Origin: Anaerolineae bacterium
Lineage (GTDB): Bacteria; Chloroflexota; Anaerolineae; 4572-78; J111
Assembly (NCBI GenBank): GCA_020433835.1
Contig: JAGRBY010000155.1
Span: forward strand, 1-13,026
DNA: 13,026 nt
Direction of reading: 5' to 3'
The position numbers and the translations under genes were made by a program. The notes under the pieces are model-generated. The model saw nothing but the letters and a program-made list of their open reading frames with translations, was not told where the DNA came from and did not search any database. This document shows positions 1 to 7,707 of this stretch, piece after piece (the stretch's first letter is position 1; every line of letters begins with the position of its first letter).

Positions 1-1
1 T

Positions 2-487
2 GGGCAAAGCGAGGGCAGTCCCAGCGAGGCGGGAAGTTATCTCGATGCCGAGGCGGCGTGGCATTATTTAACTGAAGAGCGCCGGATAGCGCCAGAGAAA
101 ATTGTCATTGTAGGGCGTTCGTTGGGCGGCGGGGTGGCCACTTGGCTGGCGCAGCATCAGTCGGCAGCGGCTTTGGTTTTGGAGTCGACCTTTACGTCCA
201 TTCCCGATATGGCGGCGCACCAGTATCCGTTTTTGCCGGTGCGACCGCTAACACGCATTCGCTACAACACGCTGGCTCGCCTGCCTCATATCGATATGCC
301 CTTGTTGATTGTTCACAGCCCTGCCGATGACGTCATCCCTTACGAGCATGGTCGCCAAATCTTCCAGGCGGCTGCCGAGCCGAAACAGTTTTTAGAAATT
401 CAGGGCGATCATGGCAGCGGTTTTCTTACATCGGGAGAGATTTACGCATTGACATTCAAGACGTTTGTTGAAAAGTATGCTGGGTAG
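2..487 (+). CDS. Alpha/beta hydrolase, C-terminal part (5' end outside window)
   Basis: The reading frame is open from the left edge to the TAG at 485-487, giving 161 visible residues. The first codons (GQSEGSPSEAG...) match the loop before the nucleophile elbow in the BEM46/'serine aminopeptidase' group of alpha/beta hydrolases. The triad can be placed: Ser at fragment residue 40 in GRSLGG, Asp at 109 in HSPADDVIP, and His at 137 in GDHGSGF. It is therefore probably an active esterase- or peptidase-like hydrolase, but substrate cannot be told from sequence. Whether there is an N-terminal membrane anchor, common in this group, cannot be seen. The gene is convergent with the minus-strand phosphotransferase that ends at 626. 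The ATG-less start at 122 inside the frame is not the real start, because the coding match continues upstream to the window edge. Confidence 0.88.
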   Translation, partial: GQSEGSPSEAGSYLDAEAAWHYLTEERRIAPEKIVIVGRSLGGGVATWLAQHQSAAALVLESTFTSIPDMAAHQYPFLPVRPLTRIRYNTLARLPHIDMPLLIVHSPADDVIPYEHGRQIFQAAAEPKQFLEIQGDHGSGFLTSGEIYALTFKTFVEKYAG

Positions 488-625
488 AATTGATTAGATA
501 GTTAGATAATTGGATGGTTGGTGGAATTGCAAAAACCCTACGGAGATGGGGTATCGCCATAGTTGTTACGGGCAGCACAGTCTTTAAGAATATTTATCCC
601 TTAGCCTAAGCCTCAGCCTATCCTT
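488..625. other. Convergent intergenic gap with short repeated words
   Basis: This gap lies between two converging genes. It holds two copies of TTAGATA (494-500 and 502-508), then TTGG/ATGG-like words, and a CCTNAGCCTA-like run near 603-620. I see no strong GC hairpin with a T-tract. The only candidate, ACCC pairing with GGGT near 535-552, has four base pairs and is too weak to call a terminator. Confidence 0.4.
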
Positions 626-1378
626 CTACTCCTCATCGGGAAATTGAGCGGGGACAAACGTGCGATACAGGCTGGCCAGGGTATAGAAGACAGCATAGCC
701 GACAGAGATATAAACAAATATCGGCTGGATGTCGGGATACATCCACAGCATGGCGGCGGTGGCGGCGGCCCACATCAGCGTGGCTCCGAACATCCCGCGC
801 CGAAACCAGCGATTGGGGGAAAAGTATTCGAGGCGGGAAGGATAGACGTATTTAATCGGCACAAATACCAGCAGTGCCAGCAGCAGAATAACAAATAGGT
901 TGATCCAGGCCGATGTCTGCATAACAAACAGGTAGAAGACGACGATGTTCCAGTAGCTCGGAAAGCCTTTGAAGAAGTGGTCGTCGGTTTTCGCTTCGGA
1001 TTGGGAAAATTGATAAGCGGAGGCCAATACCAGTACAGTCACCCCCACAAGCCCCCAGCCGGGGGGGAGTAAATCGGTAGCCAGGATAAAAAAGGCCGGG
1101 ACGAGTACGTAGGTGAAGTAATCGACAATATTATCGAGAAGCGCGCCGTCAACTTTGGGCACGGCTACCTTTGTTCTCGCCCGTCGCGCTAAGGTGCCGT
1201 CTACAGCATCGATAAAGATCGCCACGGCCATCAGCCAAAAAGACTCAATATACCATCCTTCGTGGATGGCCCATAAACATAAAACGCCGAAGACGGCCCC
1301 ACTGGCCGTAAACAAATGGACTAACCAGGCAGCGATACGCTGCTGCTTCGTCACAAGTATGGCTGAGTCGTCAAGCAT
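626..1378 (-). CDS. pcs: CDP-alcohol phosphotransferase, phosphatidylcholine synthase type
   Basis: Integral membrane enzyme of the CDP-alcohol phosphotransferase superfamily, 250 residues from the chosen ATG. The catalytic motif is complete, with D57, D60-G61, A64-R65, G78, D82 and D86. The spacing between AR and G is 12 residues, not the usual 8. That spacing is the form I know from bacterial phosphatidylcholine synthase (Pcs), which joins choline to CDP-diacylglycerol. A later block, KTDDHFFKGFPSYWN, also resembles rhizobial Pcs (KTDEYFFSGFPVVWN, from memory), and the length fits the roughly 240 usual. About eight hydrophobic helices follow one another. The frame extends to 1522, but a TATAAT promoter lies inside that extension (1452-1479), so the ATG at 1378 preceded by GGGAG is chosen. 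The gene appears to stand alone. Choline specificity is inferred, and a related head-group enzyme remains possible. Confidence 0.82.
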   Translation of the reverse strand: MLDDSAILVTKQQRIAAWLVHLFTASGAVFGVLCLWAIHEGWYIESFWLMAVAIFIDAVDGTLARRARTKVAVPKVDGALLDNIVDYFTYVLVPAFFILATDLLPPGWGLVGVTVLVLASAYQFSQSEAKTDDHFFKGFPSYWNIVVFYLFVMQTSAWINLFVILLLALLVFVPIKYVYPSRLEYFSPNRWFRRGMFGATLMWAAATAAMLWMYPDIQPIFVYISVGYAVFYTLASLYRTFVPAQFPDEE

Positions 1379-1451
1379 GATAACGGTTGCTCCCAAAAAA
1401 TTCGCTACTAATTCAGATGAACGTACTCGGTTAAGCAGTGTGATAGTTACT

Positions 1452-1479
1452 ATTATAGGCCAATTTAGAGCAGAGACAA
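1452..1479 (-). promoter_or_regulatory. Promoter for the pcs-like gene
   Basis: On the minus strand there is a -35 box TTGTCT (1479-1474), a 16-base spacer, and a perfect -10 box TATAAT (1457-1452). Transcription would start near 1445 and give a leader of about 67 bases before the ATG at 1378. The promoter lies inside the longer open frame, which argues against the start at 1522. Confidence 0.6.
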
Positions 1480-1543
1480 AGTAAGAGATTTTTGAATACC
1501 TTCTTATAGTACAAAAATACACATATGCCCCTCACCAAAAATA

Positions 1544-1552
1544 TGTTACAAT
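1544..1552 (+). promoter_or_regulatory. Extended -10 promoter for the larA-like gene
   Basis: TGT followed by TACAAT (1547-1552) gives an extended -10 element; the -35 region (about 1524-1529) is poor. The implied start near 1559 leaves a leader of about 30 bases that contains the ribosome site AGGAAG (1576-1581). Confidence 0.45.
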
Positions 1553-1590
1553 AAATTAGACCAACTGATTTGTTTAGGAAGCAGACTTCT

Positions 1591-2904
1591 ATGCAGCTTA
1601 TAGACCACATTCAATCCCTTGATTTTTCGGCCCAACTGCCGACGACATTGTTAAAGGTAAACCAGCAATTTGATGCACCGCAGGTTGAGGACGTAGCTCT
1701 GGCAACGCGCCAGGCCTGGCTCGACAACGGTATCTTGCAGCGCATTGCTCCCGGCGACACTGTGGCTATCGGTGTTGGCAGTCGGGGCATTACCAACCTG
1801 GCGCTTATCGTTAAAGAGACGGTGGCCCAACTGCGTGAAATGGGCGCGGAACCGTTTATTGTGCCGGCGATGGGCAGCCATGCCGGAGCCACCGCCGAAG
1901 GGCAGCGCGACATGATTATCCAGCTCGGCGTGTCACCGGAGGTCGTGGGGGCCGAGATTCGAGCTACCATGGAAGTTGTCCAAATCGGCCAGGTTGAAGA
2001 CGGTGGCCCGCCGCTGTACCAGGATGTTATCTCGGCTGAGGCTGATCACGTGCTGCTGATTAATCGTATAAAACCACACACCAGTTTTCGCAGCAGCATT
2101 GAAAGCGGGCTGGCAAAGATGGCGGTTATCGGGCTGGGTAAACAGCACGGAGCAGCAACGATGCACAGCCAGGGGGTGCAGGCGCTCAAGCAGTTCATTG
2201 GTCCGGCGGCGCGGGTCTATGAGAGCCAGACGAACCTTATTGGCGGATTGGCGCTGCTGGAGAATGCTTACCACCAAACGGCTGAAATCGTGGCCCTGAC
2301 CGCCGCTGAAATTGGGGCCGAGCCGGAAACCGCGCTTTTAGAAAAAGCCAAGGCACTCATCGCCGGACTGCCGTTTGAGGAAATTGACGTGCTTGTGGTT
2401 CGCCAACTCGGTAAAAATGTGAGCGGTACCGGCATGGATACGAACGTCATTGGCCGGCTCAAGATTCCACGCGAGCCGGAGAATTTCGGCGGCCCGGACA
2501 TCGCCGTGATAGCCGTGTTGGATTTAACCGAGAAAACGCACGGCAACTCCAACGGCATCGGCCTGGCGAATGTGACCACGGCGCGCGTCGCTGAAAAGAT
2601 CGATTGGAAGGCGATGTACACCAACGCCATCTCGGCGGGTATTTTGGGCATGTGGCGCGCCCACCTGCCCGTGACAATGGCCGATGACCGGCGGGCAGTG
2701 CAGGTTGCTGTGCGCGGCTGCGGCCAGTCGCAAGAGGCAGTACGCATGGTGTTTATTGAAGATACCATGAATTTGAATACGCTGTGGGTTAGCCCCAACC
2801 TGCGCGAGGTTGTTGAGGCCCATCCACGTCTGACCATTCTGGAAGAGATTCCGCTGCAGTTTGGGGAAACAGGCAAATTATGCTCGCCATGGGCTTTACC
2901 TTAG
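1591..2904 (+). CDS. LarA-like (nickel-pincer isomerase / lactate racemase family) protein
   Basis: Protein of 437 residues in the LarA / DUF2088 family, whose founding member, lactate racemase, uses a nickel-pincer nucleotide to invert a hydroxyacid. Visible landmarks are GVGSRGITN (61-69), GSHAGATAEGQ (96-105) with H97, a central NRIKPHTSFR (158-167) with K161 and H163, and GLGKQHGAATMH (181-192) with K184, H186 and H192. These are the kinds of Lys and His residues that hold the cofactor and act in LarA, but I cannot align them one to one. The sequence belongs to a subgroup distinct from true lactate racemase, so the substrate is unknown. No larB, larC or larE cofactor genes are in the window. 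The start chosen is the ATG at 1591, nine bases after AGGAAG; a TTG at 1570 in the same frame is less likely. The last eight residues (CSPWALP region) look unlike a conserved domain end. Confidence 0.8.
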   Translation: MQLIDHIQSLDFSAQLPTTLLKVNQQFDAPQVEDVALATRQAWLDNGILQRIAPGDTVAIGVGSRGITNLALIVKETVAQLREMGAEPFIVPAMGSHAGATAEGQRDMIIQLGVSPEVVGAEIRATMEVVQIGQVEDGGPPLYQDVISAEADHVLLINRIKPHTSFRSSIESGLAKMAVIGLGKQHGAATMHSQGVQALKQFIGPAARVYESQTNLIGGLALLENAYHQTAEIVALTAAEIGAEPETALLEKAKALIAGLPFEEIDVLVVRQLGKNVSGTGMDTNVIGRLKIPREPENFGGPDIAVIAVLDLTEKTHGNSNGIGLANVTTARVAEKIDWKAMYTNAISAGILGMWRAHLPVTMADDRRAVQVAVRGCGQSQEAVRMVFIEDTMNLNTLWVSPNLREVVEAHPRLTILEEIPLQFGETGKLCSPWALP

Positions 2905-2947
2905 CATCCGACCTGTACTAAACGTAGGGGATTATCGGGCTGCGAAC

Positions 2948-2976
2948 TTGCTCAAGCTCTAGCCCCTCGCTACAAT
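2948..2976 (+). promoter_or_regulatory. Promoter abutting the start of the large membrane-protein gene
   Basis: TTGCTC (2948-2953), a 17-base spacer, then TACAAT (2971-2976). Only seven bases separate the -10 box from the ATG at 2984, so the transcript would begin at or next to the start codon. No Shine-Dalgarno sequence precedes the ATG, which suggests a leaderless message. The -35 box is only a half match. Confidence 0.45.
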
Positions 2977-2983
2977 TATCGTT

Positions 2984-5900
2984 ATGTTCAATCCAAAATC
3001 GTTACGCCGTCTGGTACCCATTTTACTGCTTATTATCTTAGCCATCGCGGCCTATCTCCGTTTCTACAACCTCAACTGGGACGGCGGTATTTTTGCCCAC
3101 CCCGATGAGCGTTCCACCGTTGCTTTCTACGCCCCCACCATCGCCTGGCCGGATAGTTTGACCGATGTTCTCGACCCGCGCCGCTCGACGCTCAACCCGT
3201 TTTGGAATGTTGATTCGCAAGAGCGCCGCTCGTACACCTATGGCCATTTTCCACTTTATGTGCTGGTGCTGGTGGCACACCTGTTTCACGGTCTGGCTCC
3301 ACTGGCCCAATCGCTGGGGCTACCGGCAGATTGGATAGAATTTTTTACCACCACCGAGACCGGTCAAGGCTATGCCCATATAGGCCGGGGGTTGGTGGCA
3401 CTGGCCGATGTCTTTACCGTCTATCTCGTCTTTCTCATCGGGCGACGGATTTACGGGGTGTGGGGCGGGCTGCTGGCTGCGGCGCTCTCGACGTTTACCG
3501 TGCTGCAAATTCAGTTGGCCCACTTTTTCGCTGTCGATCCCATTACCACAACCTTTACGCTGCTGGCTATTTACGGCTCGATGCTGCTGTACGAGCGGCA
3601 ATCGATTGGCACGGCCATACTGACCGGTGTCGGTATTGGCCTGGCCGTAGCCTCAAAATTCAGTGCCTTGCCGATTGTTGCTGTACCGGTCGTGGCGGCC
3701 TTTCTGGCCATGCGACACGCACGCCACGAGGAGCCGGAGCAGGACGGAGCTTATGTGCAAAGCCGGATGATCGGTCTGGTGCTGCTGGCTTTGGGGCTTT
3801 CATTTGTGATTTTTGCGGTCACCTCGCCGTTTGTACTGCTCGACTTCGCCAACTTCAAACGCTCTGTCATCGACGAGCAGGGTAACATGGTCAGTGGGCT
3901 GGCCGATTTTCCCTTTACCCGTCAGTATCGCGGCACAACCGCCTATTGGTATTTTATCAAGGAGCAACTGCGTTGGGGTATGGGCTGGGCCTTAGGCTTA
4001 CTGGCCCTCGTTGGAACCGTATGGGTTATCGTTAAAACGCTTTTGGGCAAAGCCCACGTCGGCGAAATCCTGTGCCTGACCTGGATTGTGCTCTACTTCG
4101 GCCCGACCGGCCTCTTCATGGCCAAATTCATGCGCTACATGGTGCCTGTCGTCCCCCTGTTTACGCTCTTTGGAACCGGCCTCATCGTCGCCCTCTGGCA
4201 TTGGGGTACCCAAAAACAACCAACCCCCACACCACAACTCGAACCCGAAACCTCCCCCCTTCCCACCGAGTCAGTAACCGTCGACCAAGCCATCCCCACA
4301 ATAACCGAAACATCCACGAACGAGCCAACCCACCAACCAACTACCCAATCTCCAATCTCCAATCTCCAATCTCCAATCTCCATTTACCACCTCCCCGCCC
4401 TTGCCGTCGCCGCCATCGTCCTCATCAGCTCAGCCATCTGGTCGATTGCCTTTGTCAACGGCATCTACGGCACCGAGCATCCCTGGTTGACCTTCTCGCG
4501 CTATGTTTATAACAACGTACCCGATGGATCGTGTCTGGCCTACGAACACTGGGACGACCGCCTGCCGACTAGTATTCCCGAACCGAACGGCAATCCGAAT
4601 GCCCATAATTACCGGCAGCCCCAACTGCCGATGTATGATGACGATAGCCAGCAAAAGTATGAACTCATTCGTAGCACCTTGCGCGATTGTGACTATGTGA
4701 TCCTGGCTACCAACCGGCTGTGGCGCACCATTCCGCGCCTGCCGGAGCGGTACCCGATGAGTACCCGCTTCTATGAAGCCCTCTTTTCCGGCGAACTGGG
4801 CTACAAACTGGTCTACGCCGCGCAGACGCCGGCCAAGTTAGGCCCGCTCGAAATCGACACCCAACCCGCCGACGAAAGCTTCACCGTCTACGATCACCCC
4901 AAACCGATGCTCTTCCAGAAAACCCGCCAACTGTCCGATGCCGAGTGGGACGCCATTTTGGGCGGCACCTGGCAAGATGCCCAATGGGGCTACGTGGGCG
5001 AGCCAACGCTGATGATGCGGCTGCGTGGTGCTGAAGCTAATCGGGCACAGCCTAACCCGGAACCGGCCACTGCCGCCGAAAAGAAATCGCTGCTGCTCGA
5101 TACGCCTGTCGATGAGCTAACACCCATCGATGACTACCACTGGAACGCCATGGCCAACAGTTCCAGCTTGGTGGCGACGCTGCTGTGGTGGCTGGTTGTT
5201 TTTCTCATCGGTCTGCTGGCCTTTCCCGCTACATTTTTGTTGTTCAACAACTTGCCGGATCGTGGTTATGGCCTGAGCAAAAGCATCGGGTTGCTGTTGG
5301 TGAGTTATTTTGTTTGGATGGGCAGCAGTCTGGTCGGATCGCGCTGGCTCGGCAACTCCCTATTTACTATTGTCTTCGCGATTTTGCTGTTGGCATTGGG
5401 CAGCGTCTTCCTTTTTATACGCTGCCGCAAGCCGCTGATTGCTTTCTTGCTTGAACGCCGCTGGTTGATGCTCATTACCGAGGCACTTTTTGGCCTGGTC
5501 TATCTCATTTTTATCTACCTGCGCATCCTCAACCCTGATTTGTGGCATCCCTGGCTAGGCGGCGAAAAGATGCTGGAAATTGGCTTTCTCAACGCCATCG
5601 TCAAAAGTGTGGCGATGCCGCCCTACGATCCTTTCTTTGCCGATGGCATTATCAATTACTACTATTACGGCCTCTTTTTGGTCGGCGTTTTAATCAAGCT
5701 GACCGGCATCCAACCGGCGATTGCCTTCAACCTGGCCGTGCCGACGCTGGCCGCACTGACCGGCATCAGCGTTTTTAGCCTGGCCGGTAATCTGGCTAGC
5801 GCGACTGCCGCCCGTTCGAACGTTTATGTAGCCACGCTGCGGGCTATCCCGGCCGGCATTCTGGCGACCATCTTTATTGTGTTTATGGGCAACATCGAGG

Positions 5901-6316
5901 GGGCTGCTCAGTTTCTGCGCAACCTGGCCAATATGGGCCTCAGCGATTTTGAGACCGCTATTCCCGGCGTCAACACGCTGCTGCTGGCTGTGGGAGGTCT
6001 GCTTCAGATTGTTAGCGGCGATGCCATCGCTGCCTACAACTATTGGGATCCGACCCGCGTCATTCCCGAAACCATCAACGAATTCCCGTTTTTTAGCTTT
6101 CTCTTTGCCGACCTCCATCCTCATATGATTGGTTTTTTTTGTTTACGGTGCTGTTCCTCAGCCTGGCCTTTAACTGGATCGCTGCCCCTGTGGCCGACCG
6201 CCGCCCCCCGGCCAATGACATCCGCTCTACGTTTCAAGCGCAACTCGAAGCCATTAGCCTGCCGTCTGTATTCCGCTGGCTGGCGATCCCCTTCGTGTTG
6301 GGCGCTATCGCCGTGA
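2984..6316 (+). CDS. GT-C glycosyltransferase-like + DUF2298 ('YYY') membrane protein, N-terminal two thirds
   Basis: First part of a fused membrane protein of about 1,570 residues whose frame breaks at the T-run 6133-6140. Residues 1-30 form a first membrane helix. They are followed by HPDE (39-42), an acidic motif after helix 1 as in GT39/ArnT-type GT-C transferases that use polyprenyl-phosphate sugars. More helices run to about residue 405. A Pro/Thr-rich linker (about 408-465) and a soluble region (about 490-730) follow. A second membrane module then begins, holding NYYYYG (891-896), the hallmark of the DUF2298 / Chlor_Arch_YYY family. The reading stays convincing to HPHMIGFF near residue 1052. 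After that it turns into about 58 non-homologous residues rich in Cys, Arg and Ser, ending at 6316. The likely role is envelope or protein glycosylation; substrate and donor are unknown. Confidence 0.82.
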   Translation: MFNPKSLRRLVPILLLIILAIAAYLRFYNLNWDGGIFAHPDERSTVAFYAPTIAWPDSLTDVLDPRRSTLNPFWNVDSQERRSYTYGHFPLYVLVLVAHLFHGLAPLAQSLGLPADWIEFFTTTETGQGYAHIGRGLVALADVFTVYLVFLIGRRIYGVWGGLLAAALSTFTVLQIQLAHFFAVDPITTTFTLLAIYGSMLLYERQSIGTAILTGVGIGLAVASKFSALPIVAVPVVAAFLAMRHARHEEPEQDGAYVQSRMIGLVLLALGLSFVIFAVTSPFVLLDFANFKRSVIDEQGNMVSGLADFPFTRQYRGTTAYWYFIKEQLRWGMGWALGLLALVGTVWVIVKTLLGKAHVGEILCLTWIVLYFGPTGLFMAKFMRYMVPVVPLFTLFGTGLIVALWHWGTQKQPTPTPQLEPETSPLPTESVTVDQAIPTITETSTNEPTHQPTTQSPISNLQSPISIYHLPALAVAAIVLISSAIWSIAFVNGIYGTEHPWLTFSRYVYNNVPDGSCLAYEHWDDRLPTSIPEPNGNPNAHNYRQPQLPMYDDDSQQKYELIRSTLRDCDYVILATNRLWRTIPRLPERYPMSTRFYEALFSGELGYKLVYAAQTPAKLGPLEIDTQPADESFTVYDHPKPMLFQKTRQLSDAEWDAILGGTWQDAQWGYVGEPTLMMRLRGAEANRAQPNPEPATAAEKKSLLLDTPVDELTPIDDYHWNAMANSSSLVATLLWWLVVFLIGLLAFPATFLLFNNLPDRGYGLSKSIGLLLVSYFVWMGSSLVGSRWLGNSLFTIVFAILLLALGSVFLFIRCRKPLIAFLLERRWLMLITEALFGLVYLIFIYLRILNPDLWHPWLGGEKMLEIGFLNAIVKSVAMPPYDPFFADGIINYYYYGLFLVGVLIKLTGIQPAIAFNLAVPTLAALTGISVFSLAGNLASATAARSNVYVATLRAIPAGILATIFIVFMGNIEGAAQFLRNLANMGLSDFETAIPGVNTLLLAVGGLLQIVSGDAIAAYNYWDPTRVIPETINEFPFFSFLFADLHPHMIGFFCLRCCSSAWPLTGSLPLWPTAAPRPMTSALRFKRNSKPLACRLYSAGWRSPSCWALSP
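4345..4379 (+). repeat. Five tandem CCAATCT heptamers inside a coding linker
   Basis: Five perfect copies of CCAATCT follow one another at 4345, 4352, 4359, 4366 and 4373, then a degenerate CCATTTA. They encode SPISNLQ-like residues in the Pro/Thr-rich linker between the two membrane halves of the large protein. The same word recurs in the gap at 12488-12508. The surrounding stretch, about 4200-4390, is strongly C- and A-rich and guanine-poor compared with its neighbours, as expected for a non-conserved spacer. Confidence 0.85.
6133..6140 (+). other. T8 frameshift site in the large membrane-protein gene
   Basis: The upstream frame runs into eight T (6133-6140). The conserved membrane sequence resumes in the frame one base back (TTG at 6139, reading LFTVLFLSLAF). 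Adding a single T, or a -1 slip on T-TTT-TTT, joins the two frames as HPHMIGFFLFTVLFL with no residue lost. An assembly or sequencing miscount is the plainest cause; a true mutation or programmed slippage is possible. Confidence 0.85.
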
Positions 6317-7698
6317 TCAACACCTGGGATCTGCCCACCTATTTGGGGCTTATGCTGGCCACATTCGTGTTGACCCGCTATCGTACGCTGCAAACTGATT
6401 TAACGGTGCCGCGCGGTATCCTGCTGTTAGTCAACGGCTTTCTCTTTACCGGTGCAGTGTTAGCTGTAACTTATCTGCTGTATGCGCCTTTCTTTATCAA
6501 CTACCAGCCGCCCGCCGAAACGGGTTTAGGCGTGGTGACCACCAAGACGCCGCTTGGCCAACACTTGCGGATTTGGGGCTTCTTTATGTTTGTTATCGCT
6601 TCGTGGCTGGTGCTGTCGCTGCTTTACCCGCGCACCCGCAACAGCCTGCTGCGAACGGCCAGCCTTTACCTGCGCCGTTGGAATGTAGGCCCGCACATGT
6701 CGGAAATTTATCGGGCACTGATCAAACGCCGAACCGATGCCACTGCGTATGCCGGATGGGGCGTTCTCCTACTGCTGCTTGTCTCGGTTATTTTGTTTTT
6801 GCTGGGCTATCGCGTACCGGCTTACCTGCTGCCGTTGGTTGCACTTGCCTTTGTGCTGCTTATCCGACGCGAAACCTCGGCGGCGGTCGCTTACCTGGGG
6901 CTGCTGGCCTTCACCGGCTTGCTCATCCTGCTAGGGGTCGAATTTTTCTTCCTGCGTGACTTTTTGGGCGGCGGCGCGTATTATCGCATGAATACGCTGT
7001 TTAAGTTCTTCATTCAGGTTTGGGTCATCTTCGGTATTGTGGCCGGAGTGGTTTTACCCCAGGTGTGGAATGCCAGTATGCAATGGACTATCCCGAAGGC
7101 GGTGGTGTGGCGTGGAGCCGTGCTCATTTTGCTGGTGGCCGGCATGGTGTATCCGATCTTCGGCACCCGCACCCGGGTTGATGATCGTTTCCCCGGCGAT
7201 CAGAATCGACCACCCATCGGCACGCTAAATGGGCTGGCCTACATGACCGCCGGTACATTCGAGTGGCCCGCCGGCAATCCCATCGAACTATCGTATGATT
7301 ACGAGGCTATCCGCTGGCTTCAAGACAATGTGGAAGGCACGCCCATCCTGGCCGAGGCCAAAATTGGCTATTACCGCGAGGGTGGTATGCGCGTGGCGGC
7401 CTACACCGGCCTACCGTCCATTTTGGGCGGGCTGCATCAAAACGAGCAGCGCTATCCGGCGCAAATCGGCGACCGCGATTGGGTGGTGAATGAGCTGTGG
7501 AATACGCTCGACCCCAACCGCGCTCTGGAACTGATCGACCAGCTTAATATCACCTACATCTACGTCGGTCAGGTTGAGCAAGCTACTTATGGCCCCTTCG
7601 TCGACGACAAGTTTGAGACCCTGCGCCAGCAAGGCCAGCTTGAGCTTGTCTTCGAGAATGCCAAAACAAAAATTTATAAACGTATATCTACGACATAG
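6139..7698 (+). CDS. DUF2298 ('YYY') membrane protein, C-terminal part after the frameshift
   Basis: This 519-residue frame continues the protein that begins at 2984; the two overlap by 178 bases only because the shifted frame reads on. It carries at least nine hydrophobic helices (for example FVLGAIAVINTW, ILLLVNGFLFTGAVL and LLLLLVSVILFLLG). It also has a conserved YYRMNTLFKFFIQVW block typical of the second module of the family. A soluble tail of about 150 residues follows, including YDYEAIRWLQDN and LNITYIYVGQ. There is no ribosome site before 6139 and TTG there sits within the T-run, so an independent start is unlikely. The joined product would be about 1,571 residues. The stop TAG (7696-7698) overlaps the ribosome site of the next gene, so the two are probably co-translated. 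Confidence 0.82.
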   Translation: MFTVLFLSLAFNWIAAPVADRRPPANDIRSTFQAQLEAISLPSVFRWLAIPFVLGAIAVINTWDLPTYLGLMLATFVLTRYRTLQTDLTVPRGILLLVNGFLFTGAVLAVTYLLYAPFFINYQPPAETGLGVVTTKTPLGQHLRIWGFFMFVIASWLVLSLLYPRTRNSLLRTASLYLRRWNVGPHMSEIYRALIKRRTDATAYAGWGVLLLLLVSVILFLLGYRVPAYLLPLVALAFVLLIRRETSAAVAYLGLLAFTGLLILLGVEFFFLRDFLGGGAYYRMNTLFKFFIQVWVIFGIVAGVVLPQVWNASMQWTIPKAVVWRGAVLILLVAGMVYPIFGTRTRVDDRFPGDQNRPPIGTLNGLAYMTAGTFEWPAGNPIELSYDYEAIRWLQDNVEGTPILAEAKIGYYREGGMRVAAYTGLPSILGGLHQNEQRYPAQIGDRDWVVNELWNTLDPNRALELIDQLNITYIYVGQVEQATYGPFVDDKFETLRQQGQLELVFENAKTKIYKRISTT

Positions 7699-7707
7699 GA
7701 GTCAATG

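Noticed and set aside
1379..1522. Longer N-terminus for the Pcs-like protein
   Set aside because: A TATAAT promoter sits inside this extension, and the added residues have no match to the family.
2268..2876. 202-residue open frame on the minus strand
   Set aside because: It lies wholly antisense to the LarA-like gene, has no recognisable domain, and its composition (Ser/Arg/Pro-rich) is what the reverse strand of a GC-rich gene gives.
4072..4512. 146-residue frame over the Pro/Thr-rich linker
   Set aside because: Its His/Pro/Arg composition comes from the C-rich linker read out of frame; membrane helices continue on both sides in the real frame.
5690..6124. 144-residue minus-strand frame
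   Set aside because: Shadow of the DUF2298 coding sequence, which carries the family motif; no ribosome site or domain on this strand.
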